DNA from: ZC4RG30 sp039917615
GTDB lineage: Bacteria > Pseudomonadota > Gammaproteobacteria > Steroidobacterales > Steroidobacteraceae
Assembly: GCA_039917615.1 (NCBI GenBank)
Contig: JBDSJD010000017.1
Span: 1-64,000 of the forward strand
DNA: 64,000 nucleotides
Direction of reading: 5' to 3'
In this document: positions 20,823 to 30,629 of the stretch, in pieces
Layout: each line of letters starts with the position of its first letter
How positions within the stretch are numbered: the first letter of the stretch is position 1
Position numbers and translations under genes: made by a program
Notes under the pieces: model-generated
What the model saw: only the letters and a program-made list of their open reading frames with translations
Databases searched by the model: none
Told to the model about the DNA's origin: nothing

Positions 20823-22364
20823 TCAGCCCTGCGCTGCATGGATGCGGCGAACTGCCTGCATCGTATCCGCCTCATCCGGTCGTTTGTCTTCGCGGAAGCG
20901 TTTCACCCGCGCCAACCGCAGCGCGAATCCGCCCGGGTACCGCGGACTTGTCTGCAGGTCGCTGAAGGCAATCTCCACCACGAGCTCCGGGCGCACGTAG
21001 ACCGTCATCGTGTCGCGGTGGGTCTCGCGCGCGAGCAACTCCCGGGTCTGCCACTCCAGCATCGCGTCGGTTAGGCCCTTGAAAGTCTTGCCGAGCATCA
21101 CGAATTCACCCGTGCCGGGTTCCAGCGCCCCCAGGTGCAGGTTCGAAAGCTTTCCCTGGCGGCGACCATTGCCCCATTCGGCTGCGAGGATCACAAGATC
21201 CAGGGTGTGCGACTGTTTGATCTTGAACCAGTTGGCGCCCCGGTTGCCGGCCTCGTAAACCGAAGCCAGCGACTTTGCCATCACTCCTTCGTGGCCTGCT
21301 TTCAAGGCCGCTTCGTAGAACGCCATGGCCTGCTCTTCGTGGGCGGTTACCAACCGCGGCATCTTGCACTCTTGGGGCACAGCGCGACCAAGCGCCGCCA
21401 GGCGCTCGCTCATTGGCCGGTCAACGAACACCTGGCCATCCAGCAGCAGGCAATCGAAGAAGAATGCGCGCATCGGCAGTTCGTCCAACATGGCCTGTAT
21501 GTTGAGCCGGCGACCGAAGCGTCGCATTGTCGTCTGGAACGGGTGTGGCCGGCCGCTTGCGGTGAAGGCCAGCACTTCGCCGTCCAGCACCAGCTCCGCC
21601 GTTGGAAGTGCCTGCACGGCGGCAACAACCTCCGGGATAGCCGCGCCGATTTCGTTGAGTGCACGGGTATAGATGCGTACTTCGGTGCCGTGCTTGTGCA
21701 CCTGGATGCGCGCGCCGTCCATCTTCCATTCGAATTGCACCGGTGGCGTGAGTGTGCGCAGCGCTTCACCGACATCCTGCGCTGTCTGCGCCAGCATCGG
21801 TGCGACCGGGTGAAAGAGTTGCAACCGGAATTGCCGCAGACCAGCCTCCCCTTCGGTGAGGGCGATCAGCGCGAGACGGCCCAAGCCCGGTGCGTACATC
21901 GCAGCTGCCCGCAACACGGCGACCGGCAGACTTGCCGCAGCTGCGATGGCGTCGATCATCACGCCGTCCTGCGCGCCCTGGCGCAACTCACTTGCCAGCA
22001 GGCGCAACAGGAAATCCTGTTCCATCGCCGTGGCCGCTTCGAACAGCTCCGCGAGTAAGGCGGCGCGACGTGCATGGGATCCGGTACCCGCGCTCGCAGC
22101 GAGCCCACGGATGACAGCATCTACGTCGGTGATCTGCAGTCGCGGCGCGATGGCGGGCGTCCGGGCTGCGGCAGCCTGGAGCGTGCGATAGCCGACGCCG
22201 ATGCGGCCCTGCGGCAGAGCGCCGGCAAGATAATGCACAGCGATCTCCACCTCGGCGACCGCGAGGACGGCCAGAAATTGAGCCAGCGTGCGGATCTTGG
22301 CTAGGCGCGAGGCACTCGCCGCGATGCGAGCCGACGTTGTGACCACGGAATCAAGCAATGCCAT
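20823..22364 (-). CDS. ATP-dependent DNA ligase
   Basis: 513 residues. An N-terminal helical DNA-binding domain is followed by the nucleotidyltransferase domain with the lysine motif KMDGARIQVHK, motif III ELVLDGEVLAF, motif IV FFFDCLLLDG, then GVMAKSLASVYEAGNRG and WFKIK (motif V). An OB-fold closes the protein. This is the ligase type found beside Lhr-like helicases and acting in DNA damage repair, distinct from the replicative NAD-dependent LigA. ATG 22364 (MALLDSVV) is chosen; upstream residues in the frame are not ligase-like. Divergent from lhr, with 96 bases between the two starts. Confidence 0.92.
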   Translation of the reverse strand: MALLDSVVTTSARIAASASRLAKIRTLAQFLAVLAVAEVEIAVHYLAGALPQGRIGVGYRTLQAAAARTPAIAPRLQITDVDAVIRGLAASAGTGSHARRAALLAELFEAATAMEQDFLLRLLASELRQGAQDGVMIDAIAAAASLPVAVLRAAAMYAPGLGRLALIALTEGEAGLRQFRLQLFHPVAPMLAQTAQDVGEALRTLTPPVQFEWKMDGARIQVHKHGTEVRIYTRALNEIGAAIPEVVAAVQALPTAELVLDGEVLAFTASGRPHPFQTTMRRFGRRLNIQAMLDELPMRAFFFDCLLLDGQVFVDRPMSERLAALGRAVPQECKMPRLVTAHEEQAMAFYEAALKAGHEGVMAKSLASVYEAGNRGANWFKIKQSHTLDLVILAAEWGNGRRQGKLSNLHLGALEPGTGEFVMLGKTFKGLTDAMLEWQTRELLARETHRDTMTVYVRPELVVEIAFSDLQTSPRYPGGFALRLARVKRFREDKRPDEADTMQAVRRIHAAQG

Positions 22365-22460
22365 GGAATCATGCTCGCACGGTGGCGAACCGGCGGCGTA
22401 AGGCGCTGTCCTACGCACAGGCGGCCCCAAACCGTCATGCACAGGCGTAAAATTTCCGAT

Positions 22461-25400
22461 ATGCCGCTCGACAACTTCCATCCCGCTGTCGCGGCCTGGT
22501 TCAGCCGCAGTTTCCCGGAAGCCACCGCACCCCAGCGCGCGGCCTGGCCGGCGATCCAGGCTGGCCGCCACACATTGATCGCCGCACCCACGGGCTCCGG
22601 CAAAACGCTCGCTGCGTTCCTCGCGGCCATCGATGGCCTGGTGCGCGCAGCGGTCAGCGGTTCGCTGGCCGATGTTGTGCAGGTCGTGTATGTGTCCCCG
22701 CTCAAGGCACTGTCCAACGATATCCAGCGCAATCTCGAAGCGCCGCTGCGCGGAATCGCTGCAGAACTGCAGTCGCAGGGGATTGAAGCGCCGGAGATTC
22801 GTGCGCTGGTGCGCACCGGAGACACGCCGCAGACCGAGCGCGTGGCGATGCGCAAGTCACCGCCGCATATTCTTGTGACCACACCGGAATCGCTGTACCT
22901 GCTGCTCACCAGCGAGTCCGGCCGCGCGATGCTTGCCAGTACGCGCAGCGTTATCGTCGACGAAATCCACGCCGTCGCCGGAACCAAGCGTGGCTCGCAC
23001 CTTGCGCTGTCTCTGGAACGCCTGGCAGCGCTGGCTGGCCACCGGCTGCAACGTATAGGTCTGTCCGCCACTCAGAAACCCATCGAGGAAGTTGCGCATT
23101 TTCTCACGGGAGTCACCGATCCTGCCGACGCCTGCGTAGTAGTGAACAGCGGGCACACTCGCGTGCGTGATCTCGCACTGGTCCTGCCGGATTCGCCGCT
23201 CGAGGCGGTGATGTCCAACGAGGTCTGGCAGACGCTGTACGACAAAATCGCAGCGCTGATCAACGAGCACCATACGACGCTGATTTTTGCGAACACCCGC
23301 CGCATGGTCGAACGCGTTACCCGGAACCTGAGCGAACGCATCGGCACGGAACACATCGCCGCGCACCACGGCAGCCTGTCGCGCGAACAGCGCCTGGACG
23401 CGGAACAGCGCCTCAAGGCAGGTTCGCTGCGTGCGCTGGTCGCCACTGCGTCGCTTGAGCTGGGCATCGACATTGGCGATGTAGAACTGGTGTGTCAGCT
23501 CGCAACACCACGGGCAATCTCGACCTTCCTGCAGCGCGTTGGTCGTGCCAACCATGCGGTGGGCGGGGTGCCCAAGGGACGTCTTTTCCCGTTGAGCCGC
23601 GACGAGCTGATTGAGTGCGCTGCATTGCTGGATGCAGTGCGCGCCGGCGACCTGGACCGTCTGCATATTCCGATGAAACCGCTGGACGTGCTGGCGCAGC
23701 AGATTGTTGCGGAAGTCAGTGCGCGCGAGTACGGCGAGGAAGAACTTCTTGCGCAGCTGCGCCGCGCCTGGCCATACCGGGATCTGCAGCAAGCCGAATA
23801 CGAAGAAGTGCTGCGAATGCTCGCGGAAGGCTATGCCTCGCGCCGCGGCCAGCAGAGCGCCTATCTTCACCGCGACACGGTCAATCACCGGCTGCGGGCC
23901 CGGCGCGGCGCCCGGCTCACGGCGATCACCTGCGGCGGAGCCATCCCCTCCAACGCCGATTACCAGGTCGTGCTCGAACCCACGGGCCTGTTTGTCGGCA
24001 CATTGAACGAAGACTTCGCCATCGAGAGCATGGCGGGTGACATCTTCCAGCTCGGCAATACCTCCTACCGCATCCTGCGCGTCGAAGCGGGTCGAGTGCG
24101 CGTCGAAGACGCCGCGGGACAGCCGCCGACCATCCCCTTCTGGCTGGGAGAAGCACCCGCCCGCAGCGCGGAGCTGTCTTTGGCAGTATCGGCACTGCGA
24201 GAGGAGGTCGATGCGGCGCTGCCGGCGGTGGATCCTGCAACCGTGGAAGCTGCCATTCGCCTCGCGATGCAGCGGCATGGCCTTACGGAGTTTACTGCGC
24301 GGCAGATCATCGAATATCTCGCGGCGGCGAAGGCCGCACTGGGCGCCATCCCGACGCAGCAGCAGCTTGTGATCGAACGTTTCTTTGACGAAGCCGGCGG
24401 CATGCAGCTGGTGCTGCACTCGCCTTTCGGAGCCCGCATCAACCGGGCATTCGGGCTCGCGCTGCGCAAGCGCTTCTGCCAGAGTTTCAATTTCGAACTG
24501 CAGGCCGCCGCAACCGAAGACGCGATCGTGCTGTCGCTCGGCGAAACCCACAGCTTTGCGCTCGAAGATGTGCCGCGTTACCTGAACAGCCGCACCGTCG
24601 AGCAGGTCCTGACCCAGGCCGTGCTCGATGCGCCGCTGTTCACGACACGCTGGCGCTGGAACGCAACCGTTTCGCTGGCTGTAAAGACATCGCGGGCGGG
24701 CAAGAAGGTCCCGCCGCCGCTGCTGCGCATGGCTGCCGAGGATCTCATCTCCGTGGTGTTTCCGGACCAGCTTGCCTGCGCGGAAAACCTGCGCGGCGAG
24801 CGCGAAGTGCCGGATCATCCGCTGGTGCGGCAGACTTTGCATGACTGCCTGCACGAGGCGATGGACATCAACGGGCTGATCGCCCTGCTGCAGTCGATCG
24901 AATCGGGCGCGCGCCGCGTGCTCACGCGTGATCTGCCGCATCCGTCACCTCTGGCGATGGAGATACTCGGGGCGCGCCCCTATGCCTATCTCGATGACGC
25001 GCCGCTGGAAGAACGCCGTACGCAGGCAGTGGCGGCACGCCGCTGGCTGGATCCGCAGAGCGCAGCGGAATTCGGGCGGCTCGATCCGCTGGCAATCTCA
25101 CAGGTTCGTTCCGAGGCCTGGCCTGCGGTGGAGAGCGCCGATGAATTGCACGATGCACTGATGCTGCTCGGAGTGCTGCCGGAAGCCGAGGCCTCTGCAT
25201 GGCAGCCGTGGTTCCAGGAACTGTTGCGTGACCGGCGCGCGGCGCGTCTGGTCACTGGCTCAGCGATTTACTGGGTTGCCGTGGAACAATTGCCCATGCT
25301 GGGCACGCTTTACCCCGAGGCAAGCGTTTCGCCGCCATCGATGGTTCCTGCGCAATACGCTGCGCGGCAATGGGCGCTGGAACAGGCCTGCACCGAGCTT

Positions 25401-26783
25401 GTACGCGGTCGCCTGCAGGCAATGGGTCCGGTCACTGCGGCCGGACTTGCCGCCACACTGTCCCTGCCGCAAACAAACATCGACGCCGCATTGCTGCAGC
25501 TCGAAAGCGAAGGCTTCGTGCTGAGAGGTCAGTTCAGCGAGCCTGCCGACGGCACGCAATGGTGTGAGCGCCGTCTGCTTGCGCGCATTCACCGCTATAC
25601 GATCCGCACCCTGCGCGCGGAGATCGAGCCGGTAGCAGCCGCGGATTTCATGCGCTTCCTGCTCGACTGGCAGGGGATCACGAGTGAGCCTAGACCCGAA
25701 GGCGTCTCGAGCCTCGCGGCAATCATCGAACAGCTCGAGGGCTACGAAGTTCCCGCAGTCGCCTGGGAATCCGAAGTGCTGCCCGCGCGCATGGAAGCCT
25801 ACGATCCGGCCTGGCTCGACAGCCTGTGCCTCTCTGGCCGGGTGCTGTGGGCGCGCCTTGACCCGCCGCGCAATACGACGGCCGGCCCCGTGCGCGCTAC
25901 GCCCATCGCGCTGCTGCGCCGTCAGAATTCCGCGATGTGGCAGGAGCTTTCTCCGCCACAGCCTGAGCCTGCGAAGCTATCTTCCGCTGCACAGGAGATG
26001 GCGGGTTACCTGCAGACGCATGGCGCTTCATTTTTTGACGCTGTGCTCGCTGGCACGCGACTGCTTCAGTCGCAGGCTGAAACGGCGCTGGGCGAACTGG
26101 TCGCCGCCGGGCTGGTCAGCGCCGACAGCTACGGTGGATTGCGCGCGTTGCTGCTGCCACTGGAACGCAAGCGCAAACTCGCGGCACGCGGCCGGCGTCT
26201 GGCCATACACGGACTCGAAGAGGCGGGCCGCTGGAGCCTGATCCGTCCACAGCCCGGGCAGCCCGCGCCGCCAGTCGCTGCGCAAACGGCGGATACGGAG
26301 CAGCTCGAAGCCATCGCCTGGCTGCTGCTGCGCCGTCATGGGGTTGTGTTCCGCAAGTTGCTGACAAGGGAGCCACAATGGCTGCCGCCCTGGCATCTGC
26401 TGCTGCGCGTCTACCGCCGTCTGGAAGCGCAGGGACACATCCGCGGCGGGCGCTTCGTTGCGAATTGCAGCGGCGAGCAGTACGCACTACCCGAAGCGGT
26501 GGCCGCGCTGCGCTCGATGCGCCGCCGCGCAAAGGAAGGCAGGCTGGTTTCGTTGAGTGCGGCAGATCCACTTAACCTGCTGGGCATCGTTACCCCCGGC
26601 GCGCGACTTCCCGCGCTGGCGGGCAATCGCTTACTGCTGCGCGATGGTGTGCCTGTGGCAATCCATGCCGCCGGGGAAACTCAGTTCCTTGAGGCTGTCC
26701 CTCCCGCAGAGCAGTGGCAGCTGCGCACTGCTCTGCTTCGGCGGCACAAGGTTGAGCCGCATCACAGGAGCCAGTTGGCCTGA
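22461..26783 (+). CDS. lhr: Lhr-type large helicase-related protein
   Basis: 1440 residues, near the full length of E. coli Lhr. Walker A APTGSGKT lies at about residues 42-49. The DEIH box with the Lhr-specific context VDEIHAVAGTKRGSHLALSLERL (read in two parts: VDEIHAVAGTK, RGSHLALSLERL) is near 165. The second RecA lobe has ASLELGIDIGDVELV and QRVGRANHAVGG. Winged-helix, Lhr-core and large C-terminal (Lhr-CTD) regions follow, the last resembling AlkZ-like/HTH_42 modules. Lhr unwinds RNA:DNA hybrids and is tied to DNA repair. Start ATG 22461 (MPLDNFHPAV) has a weak ribosome site. The gap to the ligase start holds both promoters. Confidence 0.94.
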   Translation: MPLDNFHPAVAAWFSRSFPEATAPQRAAWPAIQAGRHTLIAAPTGSGKTLAAFLAAIDGLVRAAVSGSLADVVQVVYVSPLKALSNDIQRNLEAPLRGIAAELQSQGIEAPEIRALVRTGDTPQTERVAMRKSPPHILVTTPESLYLLLTSESGRAMLASTRSVIVDEIHAVAGTKRGSHLALSLERLAALAGHRLQRIGLSATQKPIEEVAHFLTGVTDPADACVVVNSGHTRVRDLALVLPDSPLEAVMSNEVWQTLYDKIAALINEHHTTLIFANTRRMVERVTRNLSERIGTEHIAAHHGSLSREQRLDAEQRLKAGSLRALVATASLELGIDIGDVELVCQLATPRAISTFLQRVGRANHAVGGVPKGRLFPLSRDELIECAALLDAVRAGDLDRLHIPMKPLDVLAQQIVAEVSAREYGEEELLAQLRRAWPYRDLQQAEYEEVLRMLAEGYASRRGQQSAYLHRDTVNHRLRARRGARLTAITCGGAIPSNADYQVVLEPTGLFVGTLNEDFAIESMAGDIFQLGNTSYRILRVEAGRVRVEDAAGQPPTIPFWLGEAPARSAELSLAVSALREEVDAALPAVDPATVEAAIRLAMQRHGLTEFTARQIIEYLAAAKAALGAIPTQQQLVIERFFDEAGGMQLVLHSPFGARINRAFGLALRKRFCQSFNFELQAAATEDAIVLSLGETHSFALEDVPRYLNSRTVEQVLTQAVLDAPLFTTRWRWNATVSLAVKTSRAGKKVPPPLLRMAAEDLISVVFPDQLACAENLRGEREVPDHPLVRQTLHDCLHEAMDINGLIALLQSIESGARRVLTRDLPHPSPLAMEILGARPYAYLDDAPLEERRTQAVAARRWLDPQSAAEFGRLDPLAISQVRSEAWPAVESADELHDALMLLGVLPEAEASAWQPWFQELLRDRRAARLVTGSAIYWVAVEQLPMLGTLYPEASVSPPSMVPAQYAARQWALEQACTELVRGRLQAMGPVTAAGLAATLSLPQTNIDAALLQLESEGFVLRGQFSEPADGTQWCERRLLARIHRYTIRTLRAEIEPVAAADFMRFLLDWQGITSEPRPEGVSSLAAIIEQLEGYEVPAVAWESEVLPARMEAYDPAWLDSLCLSGRVLWARLDPPRNTTAGPVRATPIALLRRQNSAMWQELSPPQPEPAKLSSAAQEMAGYLQTHGASFFDAVLAGTRLLQSQAETALGELVAAGLVSADSYGGLRALLLPLERKRKLAARGRRLAIHGLEEAGRWSLIRPQPGQPAPPVAAQTADTEQLEAIAWLLLRRHGVVFRKLLTREPQWLPPWHLLLRVYRRLEAQGHIRGGRFVANCSGEQYALPEAVAALRSMRRRAKEGRLVSLSAADPLNLLGIVTPGARLPALAGNRLLLRDGVPVAIHAAGETQFLEAVPPAEQWQLRTALLRRHKVEPHHRSQLA

Positions 26784-26989
26784 GACTCCGATGTTCAGCC
26801 GGTCGGCCTACACGGGCACAAGCCGGCTGTTGCGCAGCGCAATTTGTGGTGAGTCAATTCCTACGCTGCCTGTAGTCCAGTGCCACGGCAGCGGTCCTTT
26901 GCGGCGGCGTCCTACATACCACTTTGGGTGGCCTGTCTAAGTTGTTTTACCGTTCCGCAGGGACGTAACCAATCTTAGGAGAACAACTC

Positions 26990-27352
26990 ATGAGCACAGT
27001 CAGTGGCCACACTTCAGCGATCCGCGCGAAGAAAGTACTGGGCACCTCGGTGGTAGACACTTCAGGGCGAAAGATTGGCGAGATCGAGGACATCGTTCTC
27101 GACAAGCAGTCCAACAACATCATGTTCGCCGTGGTGAGCTTCGGCGGATTTCTGGGAATGGGCGACAAATATCATCCCCTGCCGTGGAGCATGCTGGACT
27201 ACGACCCGGAGGAGAACAGCTACGTCGTGAACGTCACCAAGGAACAGTTGCAGGCTGCACCTTCAGATTCAGTAGCCGCGCTAACCCGCAATGATGGGCA
27301 TGCATTCCGCGATTCTGCGTACACTTACTACGACGCGCCGCGCTATTGGTAG
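26990..27352 (+). CDS. PRC-barrel domain protein
   Basis: 120 residues, cytosolic. The PRC-barrel is evident from KKVLGTSVVDTSGRKIGEIE, DIVLDKQSNNIMFAVVSFGG and YHPLPWSMLDYD. This beta-barrel appears in photosynthetic reaction-centre H subunits, RimM and many stress-related small proteins. The C-terminus is Tyr/Asp-rich. Start ATG has AGGAG ten bases upstream. The preceding 206-base gap after lhr shows no gene. A hairpin terminator follows nine bases after the stop. Confidence 0.9.
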   Translation: MSTVSGHTSAIRAKKVLGTSVVDTSGRKIGEIEDIVLDKQSNNIMFAVVSFGGFLGMGDKYHPLPWSMLDYDPEENSYVVNVTKEQLQAAPSDSVAALTRNDGHAFRDSAYTYYDAPRYW

Positions 27353-27360
27353 CCCTTGTT

Positions 27361-27399
27361 GAAAAGACAGATCGCCGCTGGGCGGCGACCTGTCTTTTC
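27361..27399. terminator. Bidirectional Rho-independent terminator
   Basis: Long hairpin: GAAAAGACAG pairs with CTGTCTTTTC, enclosing TCGCCGC/GCGGCGA with a TGG loop and one A/C mismatch. It sits between the convergent PRC-barrel and sugar-kinase genes and has T-rich right arms in both directions. Confidence 0.9.
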
Positions 27400-27400
27400 C

Positions 27401-28351
27401 CTATTGCACGATGCCCCTGACCAATGAGGGCATCTTTGTCGAGGGCAAAATCGCACCGCAGGTCTGCACCACTGCACCGGCAAGCACGTTACCAGCATGC
27501 GCAGACTCACTGATGCTGGCGCCGCGTAGTCGGTTCGCGAGATAGGCAGCATTGAATGAATCTCCTGCGCCGGTGCTGTCGATCACCCGCACCACTTCGG
27601 GTACTGGCACCTGCACCGACTGCGTACTGGTCTGCACGGCCGCCCCTTCCACACCGAGCTTTATCACCACCTCGCCCACTCCGATGTTGCGCCAGTGCGT
27701 AAATGTGTCATGCGTTCCGCGGTGACCGGACAAAAGTTTCTCATCATCATTGGTGGTCAACAGGATATCGATCTGTGGTGCGATGGATTCCATGGCTGCC
27801 CGAGCTTCCGCGGGACTGGACCAGCCCTTCGGCCGGTAGTTCGGATCGAATGCCACCAGACCACCCTGACGCCGCACTTGGGTCGCAAGCTCCAGCCAGC
27901 GGCGCCGGTCCGTGGCATCGAAGAGCGATAGCGTAATGCCGGTGAGATACAGCAGGTCACATTGTGCTGCCGCCGGCAGCGCCGCTTCGATTCCCGGCAA
28001 CCGGAACAGCTGCCGGGCGGCTGCATGCTGCCGCCAGTAGTAGAAACTGCGCTCGCCGCGGTCGTCGGTGCGGATGGCATACAGGCCGGGCAAGTTGTTC
28101 GGATCGCGGAGCACCAAAGAAGCATCCAGGCCCTCCTCGGCCCAGGACTGCAGGATCTCCTCGCTGAACGGGTCCTGACCCAAGGCCGTGAGATAACGGA
28201 CCTGCGCCCCCAGGCGCTGCAGATATAAGGCGGTGTTGAAGGAATCACCGGCCGTACCCAGCCGCCAAAGACCATCCTGGCGCGCCAGTTCGAGCATGCA
28301 CTCGCCGGCTGCCACGACCCGCAGGGGTTTCCCTTCATACAACTGCCGCAC
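27401..28351 (-). CDS. kdgK: PfkB-family sugar kinase, 2-keto-3-deoxygluconate kinase type
   Basis: 316 residues. Ribokinase fold with the N-terminal AAGECMLEL, the substrate region GTAGDSFNTALYLQRLG, FDPNYRPKGW (typical of KDG kinases) and the C-terminal ATP/anion-hole signature DSTGAGDSFNAAYLA with catalytic Asp. It would phosphorylate 2-keto-3-deoxygluconate or a similar acid sugar for the Entner-Doudoroff route. GTG 28351 is chosen because GGAG lies seven bases upstream; the longer frame to 28462 would run into the divergent operon promoter. Eighty-six bases separate it from the SnoaL-like operon. Confidence 0.88.
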   Translation of the reverse strand: MRQLYEGKPLRVVAAGECMLELARQDGLWRLGTAGDSFNTALYLQRLGAQVRYLTALGQDPFSEEILQSWAEEGLDASLVLRDPNNLPGLYAIRTDDRGERSFYYWRQHAAARQLFRLPGIEAALPAAAQCDLLYLTGITLSLFDATDRRRWLELATQVRRQGGLVAFDPNYRPKGWSSPAEARAAMESIAPQIDILLTTNDDEKLLSGHRGTHDTFTHWRNIGVGEVVIKLGVEGAAVQTSTQSVQVPVPEVVRVIDSTGAGDSFNAAYLANRLRGASISESAHAGNVLAGAVVQTCGAILPSTKMPSLVRGIVQ

Positions 28352-28437
28352 TTGGATACTCCTGCTGCATGTCCCGTGGACAGCACTGCCGACCGACTCT
28401 AACCTAGCGGCACAGTACAACATCCGAGGGGGGCGCC

Positions 28438-29217
28438 GTGATATCGGGAAAGACTCTGGCATGCTTCATGCTGCTTGTTGCGGGGCTGTCCACAGCCGCG
28501 CTCACCACTGCAGTCTGGGCCGCCGACCCCATCGTCACCGACAGCCGGCTGATCACCGAAGAGCGACGCTTGCAGATCCTGGAAGCCAAGCTCGCTTCGC
28601 TGCAGCGTGAGGTGAACCTTATCGAGGACCGCAAGGCCGTCGAGCGCCTGCAGCAGTTGTGGGGACACTACGTCAGCGAAGGCATGGCGACAGAAGCCGC
28701 CGCGCTGTTTTCTGCAAGTCCGGCGGCGAGCATCGAGTACGCACAGCAGGGCATATACCTTGGCAGGCCGCGAATCGAAGCCTTTCTGAAGGCCAGTGGT
28801 GCAAGACTGCAACCTGGCGAACTGCGTGAAACCCCGGTGATGCAGCCAGTAATTCATGTGGCTGCCGACGGTCTGACGGCAAAGGGCCGCTGGCGCTCGC
28901 TGGTGATGGGTGGAATCCATGGTCAGGACGGACAATGGCAGGAAGGTCCGTATGAGAATGAATACGTCAAGGAAAACGGGGTGTGGCGCATCGCGCACCT
29001 GCACTGGTACATGACGCTCAACAGCTCATACGACAAGGGTTGGCATAGGCAGCCATACCCCATTCTGGGCCCGCTGCGTGACCTGCCGCCTGATCAGCCA
29101 CCATCGGTGGCCTACCAGTCATATCCATCGTTCTTCCTGCCGCCCTTTCACTTTCTGCATCCGGTCACCGGCAAACCAGTCGCATGGGACAACATCCCGG
29201 CGGAAGGTGCGCGATGA
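28438..29217 (+). CDS. Exported SnoaL/NTF2-like protein, one module
   Basis: 259 residues. Sec signal peptide (cleavage near AVWA/ADP), then a heptad-like helix (about residues 40-75) and one NTF2/SnoaL-like cone domain with the features shared by this operon: GHYVSEG, GIYLGRPRI, VMQPVIHVAADG, EGPYENEYVKENGVWRI and the C-terminal PPFHFLHPVTG. GTG start preceded by GAGGGG. First gene of a three-gene operon; the stop overlaps the next ATG (ATGA). Fold family is likely; enzymatic activity and substrate unknown. SnoaL-like proteins include cyclases, isomerases, dehydratases and non-catalytic binders. Confidence 0.85.
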   Translation: MISGKTLACFMLLVAGLSTAALTTAVWAADPIVTDSRLITEERRLQILEAKLASLQREVNLIEDRKAVERLQQLWGHYVSEGMATEAAALFSASPAASIEYAQQGIYLGRPRIEAFLKASGARLQPGELRETPVMQPVIHVAADGLTAKGRWRSLVMGGIHGQDGQWQEGPYENEYVKENGVWRIAHLHWYMTLNSSYDKGWHRQPYPILGPLRDLPPDQPPSVAYQSYPSFFLPPFHFLHPVTGKPVAWDNIPAEGAR

Positions 29218-30629
29218 AGCCAATTATTCGCACCGCGCTGGCGCTGGCCTGCCTCGCGGCTGGATGTGATGCCATTGCCCAGACCGCGCCGGCTTCAGCT
29301 AGCGCCGCCGCCGCGCCTGCGGTCGCACCTGCGCCCGATCTCACCGCACGTCTGGCACGAGCGGCCAATCGCATCGCTTCGATCGACGCCGAAGCCAATC
29401 GCATCGATGACTACAACCAGCTGCGCAACCTGCAGAGCATCTATGGTTACTACCAGGACGAAGCGCTGTGGGATCAGGTGGCGGATCTGTTTGCAGACGA
29501 CGCCACACTGGAGATCGGCTCGAACGGCATATACATCGGACGCGCCAGCATTCGTCGCTACTTCCTTGGACTCACCGGTGGCAAGCAGGGACTGGCACGC
29601 GGCCAGCTGAGCATCCAGAGCCAGTTGTCGCCGGTCATTACGCTGGCAAAGGATGGCAGGAGCGCCGAAGCGCGCTGGCGTGTACTGATCCAGGACGCCA
29701 CATTCGGCCAGAGCGCCAACTGGGGCAGCGGCGTCTACGAGAACCGCTACATCAAGCAGGACGGCGTGTGGAAGATCCACCGCCTGCATCTGTATTTGCG
29801 CTTCTTCGCGCCCTATGCAGGCGGCTGGACGCACGCTACTGCGGCCCTGAACAACCGCTTCGGCAATTCCACCGCCAAAGCCGATCAACCGCCGGGTGCT
29901 CGCTACGAGACCTGGCCGGTGCGTCAGCTGGCGCCCATGCACTACAGCAAGCTCTCCTATGGTGCTTACCAACTGGCTCCCGACGATGCCGCCAAGGCCA
30001 GCGAGCCTGCGGCGGGCACCGCGCGCACTGCTGCCAATCTCGAGGCACAGGTACGCGCACTGGAGCTGAAACTGCAGCGGCTGCGCGCAGTCGATGAAAT
30101 CGAGAACCTGCAGAGCTCATACGGCTACTACGCCGACATGTCGATGGGGGATGCCACCTCTGCGCTGTTCACTGAAAATTCCACGCTGGAAATTCTTGGA
30201 CGCGGGGTTTTTCTGGGCCTCGACCGCATCTATGAATATATGCGGCGCCTGGGCGCTCCCACGGCCGGGCGGCTTTTTACCCACATGCAGTTGCAGCCGG
30301 TCATCTCGGTATCCGCCGACGGCATGCACGCGAATGTGCGTGCCCGTTTGTTCGAGATGTACGGCCTCTACAATAACCAGGCACAGCTGGCCGAGGGCAC
30401 GTATGAAAACCGCTTCGTGCTGGAGAACGGCGTCTGGAAATACCAAACCCTGAACGCCTACCAGACCTTCTATACCGATTACGAACAGGGCTGGGGCAAG
30501 CATTCGGTGCCGCTGATGACTTATTTCCCCGGCTACCAACCGGATCTGCCGCATTCCGTTGAGTACGAACCCTATCCGGCGGTGTTTGTGCCGCCATTTC
30601 ACTTTCGCAATCCGGTGAGCGGTCGGTGA
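29214..30629 (+). CDS. Exported SnoaL/NTF2-like protein, two tandem modules
   Basis: 471 residues. Signal peptide at about 1-22; LAAGC could be a weak lipobox, so a lipoprotein is possible. Two copies of the module follow, each starting with a Leu-rich helix: first NLQSIYGYYQDE ... GIYIGRASIRRYF ... VYENRYIKQDGVWKI, second NLQSSYGYYADM ... GVFLGLDRIYEYM ... TYENRFVLENGVWKY ... YEQGWGKH, ending in PPFHFRNPVSG. An Ala-rich linker (about 255-275) separates them. Start ATG 29214 overlaps the previous stop; its own stop overlaps the next GTG (GTGA). Function unknown. Confidence 0.85.
   Translation: MKPIIRTALALACLAAGCDAIAQTAPASASAAAAPAVAPAPDLTARLARAANRIASIDAEANRIDDYNQLRNLQSIYGYYQDEALWDQVADLFADDATLEIGSNGIYIGRASIRRYFLGLTGGKQGLARGQLSIQSQLSPVITLAKDGRSAEARWRVLIQDATFGQSANWGSGVYENRYIKQDGVWKIHRLHLYLRFFAPYAGGWTHATAALNNRFGNSTAKADQPPGARYETWPVRQLAPMHYSKLSYGAYQLAPDDAAKASEPAAGTARTAANLEAQVRALELKLQRLRAVDEIENLQSSYGYYADMSMGDATSALFTENSTLEILGRGVFLGLDRIYEYMRRLGAPTAGRLFTHMQLQPVISVSADGMHANVRARLFEMYGLYNNQAQLAEGTYENRFVLENGVWKYQTLNAYQTFYTDYEQGWGKHSVPLMTYFPGYQPDLPHSVEYEPYPAVFVPPFHFRNPVSGR

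Noticed and set aside
22857..24941. Open frame of 694 codons on the minus strand inside lhr
   Set aside because: It is fully antisense to the conserved Lhr helicase core; its protein has no recognisable motif and its length is explained by high GC at third positions.
26784..26989. Small RNA or gene in the gap after lhr
   Set aside because: Only weak hairpins and no promoter plus terminator pair; nothing firm to report.
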